Origin: Anaerolineae bacterium
GTDB taxonomy: Bacteria > Chloroflexota > Anaerolineae > Aggregatilineales > Phototrophicaceae
DNA: 5,104 nt
Direction of reading: 5' to 3'
Assembly (NCBI GenBank): GCA_025454675.1
Contig: JALONZ010000297.1
Location: 1-5,104, forward strand
The notes below the pieces were generated by a model. It saw only the letters and a list, made by a program, of their open reading frames with translations, ran no database searches and had not been told where the DNA came from. The translations under genes and the position numbers were made by a program. Position 1 is the first letter of the stretch. The number at the start of each line of letters is the position of its first letter. Shown here piece after piece: positions 1 to 5,076 of this stretch.

Positions 1-191
1 ACACCCGTCATATTTGTCCCGCGCAAAATGCCTTCTTGCAGGTTGGTCTCTTGAAAGATTGCCCCGCGCAAATTTGCGCCTTCAAAATCCAGCCGTGCCA
101 AATTTTCGTTGCTCATATCCACGCCCGCCAAGCGGATTTTATCACCACCGTTAATAATCAGAATAATTTCTTTACGGGTAAATTCGCCCAT
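1..191 (-). CDS. Pentapeptide-repeat protein, N-terminal part (runs off the left edge)
   Basis: Reading the minus strand from ATG at 191-189 gives 63 complete codons with no stop before the window edge. After a short N-terminal helix-like segment (MGEFTRKEIILIINGGDK), the chain from about residue 27 falls into five-residue units with a large hydrophobic residue at every fifth position: SNENL, ARLDF, EGANL, RGAIF, QETNL, QEGIL, RGTNM. This is the A(D/N)LXX pattern of pentapeptide-repeat proteins, which fold as a right-handed quadrilateral beta-helix. Members range from DNA mimics that protect gyrase to many proteins of unknown role, and nothing here tells which. The start is supported by AGAAGGA four to ten bases upstream, lying just after the stop of the epimerase gene. 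The 8-nt gap implies co-transcription and probable translational coupling with that gene. The C-terminus and total length cannot be seen. Confidence 0.85.
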   Translation of the reverse strand, partial: MGEFTRKEIILIINGGDKIRLAGVDMSNENLARLDFEGANLRGAIFQETNLQEGILRGTNMTG

Positions 192-199
192 GTCCTTCT

Positions 200-1168
200 C
201 TACCTTTCGTTTTGCATATACTCAATAATTTGGTCAATGGTTGTGTCGAGTGGGGTTGATGGTTTCCACTCGATAGTCTGCATAATTTTATCAATACTTG
301 GCACACGGCGCACAAAGTCTTCAAACCCCTTTTCATAGGCTTGGTCATAGGGGATATAGTGAATTGTGGATGTGCTACCTGCGCGGGCAATCACGCGCTC
401 CGCCAAGCCTTTAATCGAAATTTCTTCCGTATTGCCGATGTTGAACACTTGCCCAACCGCACGCGGTTCTTCCGAGAGTTTATAAATGGCATCCACCATA
501 TCGCGCACATTGCCAAAACAGCGTGTTTGGTTGCCTTCGCCATAAACTTGTAACGGCTCACCTTTTAATGCCCATCCCACAAAACGCGGGAGTACCATGC
601 CATATTGCCCTGTTTGACGTGCGCCTACGGTATTGAATAGGCGGAAGATAGTTACAGGCAAATCGGTCTCTTGATGATACGCCAACGCCAAAAATTCATC
701 AACGGCTTTTGTGGCGGCATATGCCCAACGGGTTTTTGAGGTTGCCCCGATGACCGAATCGTCATCTTCTGCGAATGGGAATTTTGTGCCTTTGCCATAC
801 ACTTCGGATGTGGATGCGATTAACACCTTTTTGTTATAGCGCCGTGCGGTTTTGAGGATGGCTTCTGTGCCACCGATATTGACTTCGATGGTATGAATCG
901 GCTCGCGCAAAATTTTTTGCACTCCCAACACCGCCGCCAAATGATAAATCACATCGCATTCGCTCACCAAACGGTCTAAGACCATCGGATTGCGAATATC
1001 TTCGATGACCATTTGCAAATTGGGATGATGCTGGATATGAGCAAGGTTACGAATACGACCAGTGGATAAATCATCAATGACGACCACCTTATGCCCATGT
1101 GCAAGTAAATATTCTGCCAGATGACTGCCAACAAACCCCGCCCCACCTGTAATGAGTGCTTTTACCAT
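200..1168 (-). CDS. NAD-dependent sugar-nucleotide epimerase/dehydratase (extended SDR family)
   Basis: A 322-residue protein of normal length for the extended short-chain dehydrogenase/reductase superfamily (GalE / UDP-glucuronate decarboxylase / dTDP-glucose dehydratase group). Visible motifs are the Rossmann glycine motif TGGAGFVG (G8, G11, G14), the NAD-selecting acidic pair DDLSTG (D32-D33), the HLAA block at 76-79, the active-site strand ASTSEVYG (118-125) and the catalytic YAATK (Y150, K154). RLFNTVGARQTG and VYGEGNQTR belong to the sugar-nucleotide-binding half. These enzymes oxidise the sugar at C4 with bound NAD+ and then epimerise, dehydrate or decarboxylate it in the cytoplasm, feeding glycan synthesis. 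The exact substrate (UDP-glucose, UDP-glucuronate or GDP/dTDP sugar) cannot be assigned from sequence alone. The ATG is the first possible start after an in-frame TGA two codons upstream, and AGGAGG lies 11 nt before it, a rather long spacing. It is the first gene of a minus-strand pair with the pentapeptide protein. Confidence 0.92.
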   Translation of the reverse strand: MVKALITGGAGFVGSHLAEYLLAHGHKVVVIDDLSTGRIRNLAHIQHHPNLQMVIEDIRNPMVLDRLVSECDVIYHLAAVLGVQKILREPIHTIEVNIGGTEAILKTARRYNKKVLIASTSEVYGKGTKFPFAEDDDSVIGATSKTRWAYAATKAVDEFLALAYHQETDLPVTIFRLFNTVGARQTGQYGMVLPRFVGWALKGEPLQVYGEGNQTRCFGNVRDMVDAIYKLSEEPRAVGQVFNIGNTEEISIKGLAERVIARAGSTSTIHYIPYDQAYEKGFEDFVRRVPSIDKIMQTIEWKPSTPLDTTIDQIIEYMQNER

Positions 1169-1196
1169 GCGTCAACACGCCTCCTATTCCTCTTTC

Positions 1197-1226
1197 ATGT
1201 TACCCGAAATAGCGTGATATAGACAA
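1197..1226 (-). promoter_or_regulatory. Candidate sigma-70-like promoter for the epimerase/pentapeptide unit
   Basis: On the minus strand, TTGTCT (1226-1221) is followed after 18 nt by TAACAT (1202-1197). Each matches its consensus hexamer at four of six positions. Transcription would begin near 1190, leaving a short leader that contains the AGGAGG at 1185-1180. The match is weak and not unique in an AT-rich region; position relative to the gene is the main support. Confidence 0.28.
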
Positions 1227-1277
1227 GCCTTCACTCGTTGTTATGCCTACGATTCATAAAAAAATTTGTGCAACTGC

Positions 1278-1305
1278 TTGCTCAAAATATCGAAATCGTG
1301 ATAAA
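1278..1305 (+). promoter_or_regulatory. Candidate promoter of the response regulator gene
   Basis: TTGCTC (1278-1283) and GATAAA (1300-1305), 16 nt apart, each match the sigma-70 consensus at four positions. The -10 candidate overlaps a small inverted repeat, ATAAA-TTG-TTTAT (1301-1313). A 10-nt direct repeat, AAAAATTTGT, brackets the site at 1260-1269 and 1321-1330. The 211-nt gap between the divergent genes should hold promoters for both directions, but this particular choice is tentative and the repeats may be a product of high A+T content. Confidence 0.25.
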
Positions 1306-1366
1306 TTGTTTATATGAGTTAAAAATTTGTAACGTCAATGTTTGAAAAAGTTTGTTCCCATTGGCG

Positions 1367-1374
1367 AGAGAGGA
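1367..1374 (+). promoter_or_regulatory. Ribosome binding site fixing the response regulator start
   Basis: AGAGAGGA lies five bases before ATG at 1380. The longer in-frame ATG at 1338 has no Shine-Dalgarno-like sequence and would add 14 residues before the first beta-strand of the receiver domain, so 1380 is preferred. Confidence 0.75.
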
Positions 1375-1379
1375 TAATC

Positions 1380-2066
1380 ATGTCTGAAAAAGTCTTGGTG
1401 ATTGATGATGAAGAGACCACCGTCCAGTTGATTGGCATTCTATTAGAACGCAAAGGGTATGAGGTTATCAAAGCCTATCGTGCAGAAGAGGGTTTACGCA
1501 AAGCGTATCGCTTTCAGCCTGATATTGTTTTATTAGATATCATGATGCCTGATATGGACGGGTGGGAAGTGTGCAAACGCCTGCGCGAAATGTCGGATGT
1601 GCCGATTATCTTCCTCACCGCGCTGGATGAGGGTAAAAATGTGGTGCGCGGTTTGGAATTGGGGGCAGATGACTATATCACCAAGCCGTATGATAATGAT
1701 GAACTGGTTGCGCGGGTCAAAGCGCATTTGCGCCGTTCCCCACGTCCTAGCATCAGCGATGAATTGGTGTTTAATAACGGTGATTTCCGTATCAATTTTA
1801 TGAACCGTGAGGTTTATGTCCGCAATGAAGTGAAACATCTGACCCCCAAAGAATTTAACCTGTTGGGTGTGTTGGTTCGGAATGCGGGACGTGTGGTGAC
1901 GCGCAACGAATTGGTGACACAAGCATGGGGCGAAGAATATGGTGACGCGATTGATAGCCTGAAATTATACATTCATTATTTGCGCCAAAAGATTGAAATC
2001 AATCCCAATCAACCCGATTATATCCTCACATCACGCGGGGTAGGGTATCGTTTCGCCAATCGTTAA
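1380..2066 (+). CDS. OmpR/PhoB-family response regulator (receiver plus winged-helix DNA-binding domain)
   Basis: A 228-residue two-domain transcription factor of the usual family length. The receiver domain (about 3-118) has the acidic pair D9-D10, phospho-acceptor D53 in LLDIMMPDMDG, switch residues T80 and Y99, and K102 in the TKP motif, so it appears competent for phosphorylation. The C-terminal winged helix (about 130-228) shows the family landmarks LTPKEFNLL, the recognition-helix block DSLKLYIHYLRQKIE and the closing wing TSRGVGYRF. Phosphorylated proteins of this family dimerise and usually bind tandem direct repeats with a period of 10-11 bp. No histidine kinase gene lies on either side within the window, so it is an orphan here, although a kinase could be elsewhere. 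It is divergent from the epimerase and 116 nt upstream of the esterase, which is the nearest plausible target together with its own promoter. Target and signal are unknown. Confidence 0.95.
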   Translation: MSEKVLVIDDEETTVQLIGILLERKGYEVIKAYRAEEGLRKAYRFQPDIVLLDIMMPDMDGWEVCKRLREMSDVPIIFLTALDEGKNVVRGLELGADDYITKPYDNDELVARVKAHLRRSPRPSISDELVFNNGDFRINFMNREVYVRNEVKHLTPKEFNLLGVLVRNAGRVVTRNELVTQAWGEEYGDAIDSLKLYIHYLRQKIEINPNQPDYILTSRGVGYRFANR

Positions 2067-2114
2067 TTCCCCCTATTGATTTACGTCCTAAAAGCCAGCA
2101 CAATATCCACTAAT

Positions 2115-2146
2115 ACAGATGAGACACAGATAAACGCCTCATCTGT
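2115..2146 (+). repeat. 9-bp inverted repeat between the regulator and esterase genes; possible operator or weak terminator
   Basis: ACAGATGAG (2115-2123) and CTCATCTGT (2138-2146) are perfect reverse complements separated by 14 nt. The 5' arm also begins a direct repeat: ACAGAT recurs at 2126-2131, exactly 11 nt after 2115. A second pairing is possible between AGACAC (2122-2127) and GTGTCT (2150-2155). Only TTTGG follows the hairpin, so as an intrinsic terminator it would be weak. The 11-nt phase fits the binding mode of OmpR/PhoB-type regulators. It ends 36 nt before the esterase start codon. A 9-bp match at this spacing could occur by chance somewhere in a window of this size. Confidence 0.5.
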
Positions 2147-2168
2147 TTGGTGTCTTTGTTCGACATTC

Positions 2169-2174
2169 AAAGGA
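2169..2174 (+). promoter_or_regulatory. Ribosome binding site selecting a TTG start for the esterase
   Basis: AAAGGA is eight bases before TTG at 2183. Translation from this TTG begins directly with a signal-peptide n-region (MKR). In-frame upstream TTG/GTG codons at 2147, 2150 and 2156 lack such a site and would bury the signal peptide behind extra residues. Confidence 0.7.
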
Positions 2175-2182
2175 ATTATCGC

Positions 2183-3400
2183 TTGAAACGCTTAATCATG
2201 CTTTTTTTATGCACCTTATTAACGGTGGTGATTTTTGTCTCCGCACAAGATGACCATCTGGCAACAATGGATAGTTTTTCCGCGTATTTAGACCAAATTG
2301 CATCTGCCCCTGCCGAAGAAGCGGACGCGATGGTGGATGTGTTGTGGAATAATTACCTCATCCCCACCCAGTCCATCCCATTTGTACGTGGGGGAGATAT
2401 CGCCTTTTTATATCGTGGTGATGCTGAAAAGGTTGAATGGCGTGGCGATTTTACAAATTGGCAATCGGATGCGCGTTTTGTGGGCGAGCGTGTCGGCGAA
2501 ACCGATTTATGGGTGGTTTACTTTCAGTTTCCCACCACTGCCCGCCTCGATTATAAAATTGTGTTGAATGGTGGCACATGGATTCTCGACCCGAATAACC
2601 CCTATCAACAGATGGGCGGGTTTGGTGCAAATAGTGAACTCCGCATGGGCGATTATGTCCCTTCGCCGTTCATTGTGCGTGATGAAACCACACCCAAAGG
2701 CAATCTGCGCGGGGTTTATACCCTGCAAAGCGATGCGCTGGGGTATGCGGTGAATTATTCTGTGTATGTGCCTGTTGGCTATGCCGAATTGGATGAACTC
2801 CCCACGATTTATGTGCTGGATGGTCACGAATACGCCGATGATGATATGGGGAGTATGGTGATTGTGCTGGATAATCTTATCGCACAAAATCTGATTTCAC
2901 CTGTGATTGCAATATTTATTGACCCGCGCAATGTGGATAATGTCAACAACAATTTGCGCCAAGACCAATACCTCGAAAACCCTGCTTTTGCCCAATTTGT
3001 CGCACAAGAATTGGTTGTTCAGATTGACCGTGTATTCAAAACATCGCAAAACGCATCTGACCGCGCCATTCTAGGCACATCACTGGGCGGGTTGGCATCG
3101 GCTTATATGGGTGTGAATTATCCGGATGTGTTCAATAAAATTGCCATCCAGTCACCTGCATTTTGGGCTGGAAGTGATTTATACGAATTATATGAAAATA
3201 GCGAAGGCTTGGCGTTGTCGTTCATCATTACCAATGGGTTGCCATTATGGGATTCGATAGATGTTCCTCGATTCACCGCCATTCTGGACGAAAAAGATTA
3301 TCCATACACCACCATTGAAATTCCAGAAGGACATTCATGGGGTAATTGGCGGGCATTGGTAGATGATATTTTGATGCACTTTTGGAGTTTGGAGAGCTGA
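2183..3400 (+). CDS. Secreted alpha/beta-hydrolase esterase with N-terminal beta-sandwich domain (Fes/IroE/esterase D-like)
   Basis: A 405-residue protein starting at TTG. Residues 1-21 form a signal peptide: basic MKR, a hydrophobic core, and VSA before Q22 as a likely signal peptidase I site; there is no lipobox. Residues about 66-140 resemble the immunoglobulin-like E-set/CBM48 domain of enterochelin esterases (VEWRGDFTNWQ, LDYKIVLNG, ILDPNNPYQ). The hydrolase core (about 173-400) has the strand YVLDGHEY (210-217), nucleophile S300 in GTSLGG and H384 in EGHSWGNWR. The acid is probably D357 or D360. Relatives cleave siderophore esters, acyl or feruloyl esters on polysaccharides, or other esters outside the cytoplasm. 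With no siderophore genes nearby, the substrate is open, and a cell-surface or polysaccharide ester is as plausible as a siderophore. Its TGA overlaps the next gene's ATG by one base, indicating a shared transcript. Regulation by the upstream response regulator is possible but unproven. Confidence 0.88.
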   Translation: MKRLIMLFLCTLLTVVIFVSAQDDHLATMDSFSAYLDQIASAPAEEADAMVDVLWNNYLIPTQSIPFVRGGDIAFLYRGDAEKVEWRGDFTNWQSDARFVGERVGETDLWVVYFQFPTTARLDYKIVLNGGTWILDPNNPYQQMGGFGANSELRMGDYVPSPFIVRDETTPKGNLRGVYTLQSDALGYAVNYSVYVPVGYAELDELPTIYVLDGHEYADDDMGSMVIVLDNLIAQNLISPVIAIFIDPRNVDNVNNNLRQDQYLENPAFAQFVAQELVVQIDRVFKTSQNASDRAILGTSLGGLASAYMGVNYPDVFNKIAIQSPAFWAGSDLYELYENSEGLALSFIITNGLPLWDSIDVPRFTAILDEKDYPYTTIEIPEGHSWGNWRALVDDILMHFWSLES

Positions 3401-4074
3401 TGAAAACAGTAGATAATGCCCAACTCGAAGCCATTTATCGCACGCGCTTTGATGATAAGGCGCAAATTCAACGCGAAAAAATGTGGCAAATTTTATGTTC
3501 CGATTGGATGCAACGGTATATTCCCCAAAATGCCACTGTGTTAGATTTGGCGGCGGGGCGCTGTGAATTTATCAATCACATCAAGGCGGGGCGTAAAATC
3601 GCGGTGGATTTGAACGAAGATGTCCGCAATTATGCGAATCAAGATGTAGAAATTGTGATTGCCTACAGCCACGATATGCAAGGCGTGGGGGATAACAGCG
3701 TGGATGTGGTGTTTGTGAGCAATTTCTTTGAACATCTGCCCGATAAAGCCGCATTTATGGACACCCTCAAAGATATTCGGCGTGTGTTGAAGGTTGGTGG
3801 GAAATTGCTGATTATGCAACCGAATATCCGCTTTTTGCACGGCGCGTATTGGGATTTTATTGACCATTACTTGCCCCTGACAGACCGTTCTGTCGAAGAA
3901 GCCCTCATCTTGACGAATATGCGCGTTATCGAAAATTTACCGCGCTTTCTGCCGTATACCACCCGTAGCAAGATGCCCCGTCATCCATTGCTCATCCGCG
4001 CCTATTTGCGCCTGCCGATTGTATTCCCCATATTTGGCAAGCAAGCGTGGGTTGTGGCGGTGAAGCCTGAATAG
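3400..4074 (+). CDS. Class I SAM-dependent methyltransferase
   Basis: A 224-residue cytoplasmic protein with a Rossmann methyltransferase fold. Motif I is VLDLAAGRCEF (47-57), followed by the acidic end of strand 2, AVDLN (D70), and the motif IV region DNSVDVVFVSNFFEHLP (98-114). Next come the helix and strand of RRVLKVGGKLLIMQPN. The C-terminal part (YWDFIDHYLPLT, then RFLPYTTRSKMPRHP and GKQAWVVAVKP) resembles, from memory, a methyltransferase family often found in surface-polysaccharide and glycolipid loci. The acceptor is unknown. Motif I has Ala-Ala instead of the usual Gly-Cys and Arg-Cys-Glu instead of a final glycine, which I regard as family variation, not loss of function. The start is ATG at 3400, sharing its A with the esterase stop, with GGAG (3391-3394) five bases upstream. 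This arrangement implies translational coupling to the esterase. A link to glycan synthesis is inferred from the family only. Confidence 0.9.
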   Translation: MKTVDNAQLEAIYRTRFDDKAQIQREKMWQILCSDWMQRYIPQNATVLDLAAGRCEFINHIKAGRKIAVDLNEDVRNYANQDVEIVIAYSHDMQGVGDNSVDVVFVSNFFEHLPDKAAFMDTLKDIRRVLKVGGKLLIMQPNIRFLHGAYWDFIDHYLPLTDRSVEEALILTNMRVIENLPRFLPYTTRSKMPRHPLLIRAYLRLPIVFPIFGKQAWVVAVKPE

Positions 4075-4085
4075 GAGTGCAAAAA

Positions 4086-4652
4086 ATGTCATCAGAGACC
4101 AAACTTGTTTATCAACTTAAAATCACGCTAGATGGTATTCGACCACCCATTTGGCGACGGATATTGGTCTCTGGTGAGACCACGCTTGACCAATTACATG
4201 ATATTATTCAGATTGCGATGGGTTGGGAAGATGACCATCTGCAGTTCCTGATGCCTGAAGACCTTGAGATGGATGATGTGGAGGAAACAGAAGAAGATGA
4301 AGAGGATTTCACATTAAATAGCTTCATCACAGGCGAAAAATATAAGTTCGGCTATGAATATGATTTTGGTGATGGCTGGAAACATACAATTTTAGTCGAA
4401 AAGATTCTCCCGCTTGATGCCACTAAACAACTTCCCTTGTGTACAGCAGGAAAACGTGCTTGCCCACCCGAAGATTGTGGTGGCGTTTGGGGATATATGC
4501 ACTTTGTTGAGGCGATTAATGACCCTAATCACACCGCTTATAAAAATTTGCGGGAATGGTATTATGGTGATGACGATGAGCAACAACAATATGATGCCGA
4601 AGCCTTTGATATGGATGAAGTGAACACGATTTTTCGGAACGTGTTCAAATGA
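4086..4652 (+). CDS. Plasmid pRiA4b ORF-3 family protein (PF07929-like)
   Basis: A 188-residue soluble protein covering the length expected for this family. Recognisable blocks are YQLKITLDGIRPPIWRRILV (9-28), the helix TLDQLHDIIQIAMGW (33-47), YEYDFGDGWKHTI (90-102), and the cysteine cluster with C119, C126 and C131 in LCTAGKRACPPEDCGGVWGY, followed by a terminal region around the tryptophan of LREWYYGDDDE. The family is named after an Agrobacterium rhizogenes plasmid gene and includes an IS1096-associated protein, but most members are chromosomal and no biochemical role is established that I can cite. The three cysteines and nearby histidines could bind a metal; that is inference. A strongly acidic insert (about 58-74) separates the first two blocks. 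TAGGAG, overlapping the methyltransferase stop, ends eight bases before ATG 4086, which fixes the start over the in-frame GTG at 4077. The gap to the methyltransferase is 11 nt, so it is probably in the same operon. No transposase or inverted ends are seen. Confidence 0.88.
   Translation: MSSETKLVYQLKITLDGIRPPIWRRILVSGETTLDQLHDIIQIAMGWEDDHLQFLMPEDLEMDDVEETEEDEEDFTLNSFITGEKYKFGYEYDFGDGWKHTILVEKILPLDATKQLPLCTAGKRACPPEDCGGVWGYMHFVEAINDPNHTAYKNLREWYYGDDDEQQQYDAEAFDMDEVNTIFRNVFK
4621..4647 (+). repeat. 8-bp inverted repeat at the 3' end of the pRiA4b-like gene
   Basis: TGAACACG (4621-4628) and CGTGTTCA (4640-4647) are exact reverse complements with an 11-nt spacer. It sits inside the last codons of the gene and is followed by AATGAGGTTTTATG. 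It might form a hairpin that dampens read-through into, or stabilises the message upstream of, the small AT-rich gene. An 8-bp repeat at this spacing is expected about once by chance in a window of this size, so function is uncertain. Confidence 0.4.
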
Positions 4653-4676
4653 GGTTTTATGCGAGGCGTATGAATT

Positions 4677-4916
4677 ATGATTTATAAGCCATTAGGGGAA
4701 CAATATTATCTAATAGTTACATTGAAAATTCCATCATCTGGTGTTATGGGTGGAGACCAAATCATTACACAGCGTATTAATGTTGGAAATAGTCAACATA
4801 TCGCACAAGAAATACTTCAAAGATTGCATCAATCAAAATCTTATGGAGGAGGTGCTATTCAGGTAGGAAATGTTTTAGTAGATACTACTTATTTAATTAT
4901 GGCTCATATTGAATAA
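4677..4916 (+). CDS. Small protein of unknown function, AT-rich gene
   Basis: A 79-residue open frame from ATG 4677 to TAA. I do not recognise the protein. It starts MIYKPLGEQYYLIVTLKI, probably a beta-strand. A glycine-rich turn (SSGVMGGDQ) and a second strand (ITQRINVG) follow, then a helix-like stretch (SQHIAQEILQRLHQ), another glycine-rich turn (SYGGGAIQVG) and a terminal strand (VDTTYLIMAHI). This suggests a small alpha/beta or beta-rich soluble domain with no signal peptide, membrane segment or cysteine. G+C counted over the gene is about 32%, against about 50% in a sampled stretch of the methyltransferase. It uses AGA, ATA, GGA and TTA codons that are scarce upstream, consistent with a foreign origin. 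GAGG (4663-4666) lies 10 nt before the ATG. An alternative ATG at 4670 stops after five codons. It is 24 nt after the pRiA4b-like gene and could be co-transcribed. Confidence 0.6.
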   Translation: MIYKPLGEQYYLIVTLKIPSSGVMGGDQIITQRINVGNSQHIAQEILQRLHQSKSYGGGAIQVGNVLVDTTYLIMAHIE

Positions 4917-4923
4917 TTCGGTC

Positions 4924-5002
4924 GTGGCTGACATACGCACTGGCGTGCTAGTCAGCCATTACGGGTTGCCTGTTAGAGGCTTGAGCCTCGTATGTCAGCC
5001 AC
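4924..5002. repeat. 79-nt imperfect palindrome with 14-bp perfect ends and internal hairpins (possible MITE/REP-like element or structured RNA)
   Basis: GTGGCTGACATACG (4924-4937) is the exact reverse complement of 4989-5002. The 51 nt between them contain further symmetry. TGGCTGAC (4925-4932) can instead pair with a nearer GTCAGCCA at 4951-4958, with GCAC/GTGC (4937-4940/4945-4948) extending that hairpin around a TGGC loop. GAGGC/GCCTC (4976-4980/4985-4989) forms another hairpin, and GCCT at 4968-4971 can compete for the same AGGC. It begins seven bases after the stop of the small gene and is richer in G+C than its surroundings. AATT occurs just outside the right end (5003-5006) and five bases outside the left end (4915-4918), a weak hint of a target duplication. 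There is no coding capacity and no T-run after it, so a non-autonomous mobile palindrome is more likely than a simple terminator. A regulatory RNA or DNA-structure role is possible. Confidence 0.8.
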
Positions 5003-5019
5003 AATTTACCCCAAATCGT

Positions 5020-5044
5020 GCCTCATTTACTGAGGTGTTATTTT
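5020..5044 (+). terminator. Possible rho-independent terminator of the plus-strand operon
   Basis: CCTCA (5021-5025) and TGAGG (5031-5035) form a five-pair stem, six with a G-T pair, around a TTTAC loop. TGTTATTTT follows. The stem is short and the T-run is interrupted, so it would be weak alone; its place after the last gene supports the reading. The opposite strand has no T-run. Confidence 0.4.
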
Positions 5045-5047
5045 AAT

Positions 5048-5076
5048 TTGCCCAATTTTAACATCTGTGCTATATT
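5048..5076 (+). promoter_or_regulatory. Candidate extended -10 promoter for a gene beyond the right edge
   Basis: TTGCCC (5048-5053, four consensus matches) is separated by 17 nt from TATATT (5071-5076, five matches), which is directly preceded by TGC, the extended -10 signature TGn. Transcription would start near 5083. The window ends in GAGG (5101-5104), which could be the Shine-Dalgarno sequence of the next gene, but its start codon is not included. Confidence 0.45.

Noticed and set aside
36..338. Plus-strand open frame across the pentapeptide and epimerase genes
   Set aside because: It spans the junction of two well-supported minus-strand genes, and its sequence shows no family features.
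1183..1199. Four-codon leader peptide (ATG AAA GAG GAA TAG) upstream of the epimerase
   Set aside because: Too short and without its own ribosome site; it only overlaps the epimerase Shine-Dalgarno region by chance.
1338..1379. Longer start for the response regulator at ATG 1338
   Set aside because: It has no ribosome site and adds 14 residues before the first receiver strand; ATG 1380 has AGAGAGGA at good spacing.
1533..1922. Antisense open frame inside the response regulator gene
   Set aside because: Histidine-rich, without domain features, and a mirror of strongly conserved coding sequence on the other strand.
2183..2250. Lipoprotein signal on the esterase
   Set aside because: The cysteine at residue 10 lies within the hydrophobic core without a lipobox; the VSA-Q junction fits ordinary signal peptidase cleavage.
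2507..2887. Antisense open frame inside the esterase gene
   Set aside because: Rich in His and Ile as expected from reverse reading of this gene's codons; no ribosome site or recognisable domain.
4924..5002. Integron attC site
   Set aside because: The length fits and a GTTAGAG string occurs at 4972-4978, but the outer ends lack the paired RYYYAAC and GTTRRRY core boxes and no integrase or cassette array is visible.
4924..5002. tRNA gene
   Set aside because: The size is tRNA-like, but there is no T-arm TTC motif, no D-arm and no seven-base anticodon loop flanked by a five-pair stem in the right place.
4086..5002. Complete insertion sequence containing the pRiA4b-like gene
   Set aside because: There is no transposase gene, and the palindrome at 4924-5002 is self-contained, not paired with a matching end upstream of 4086.
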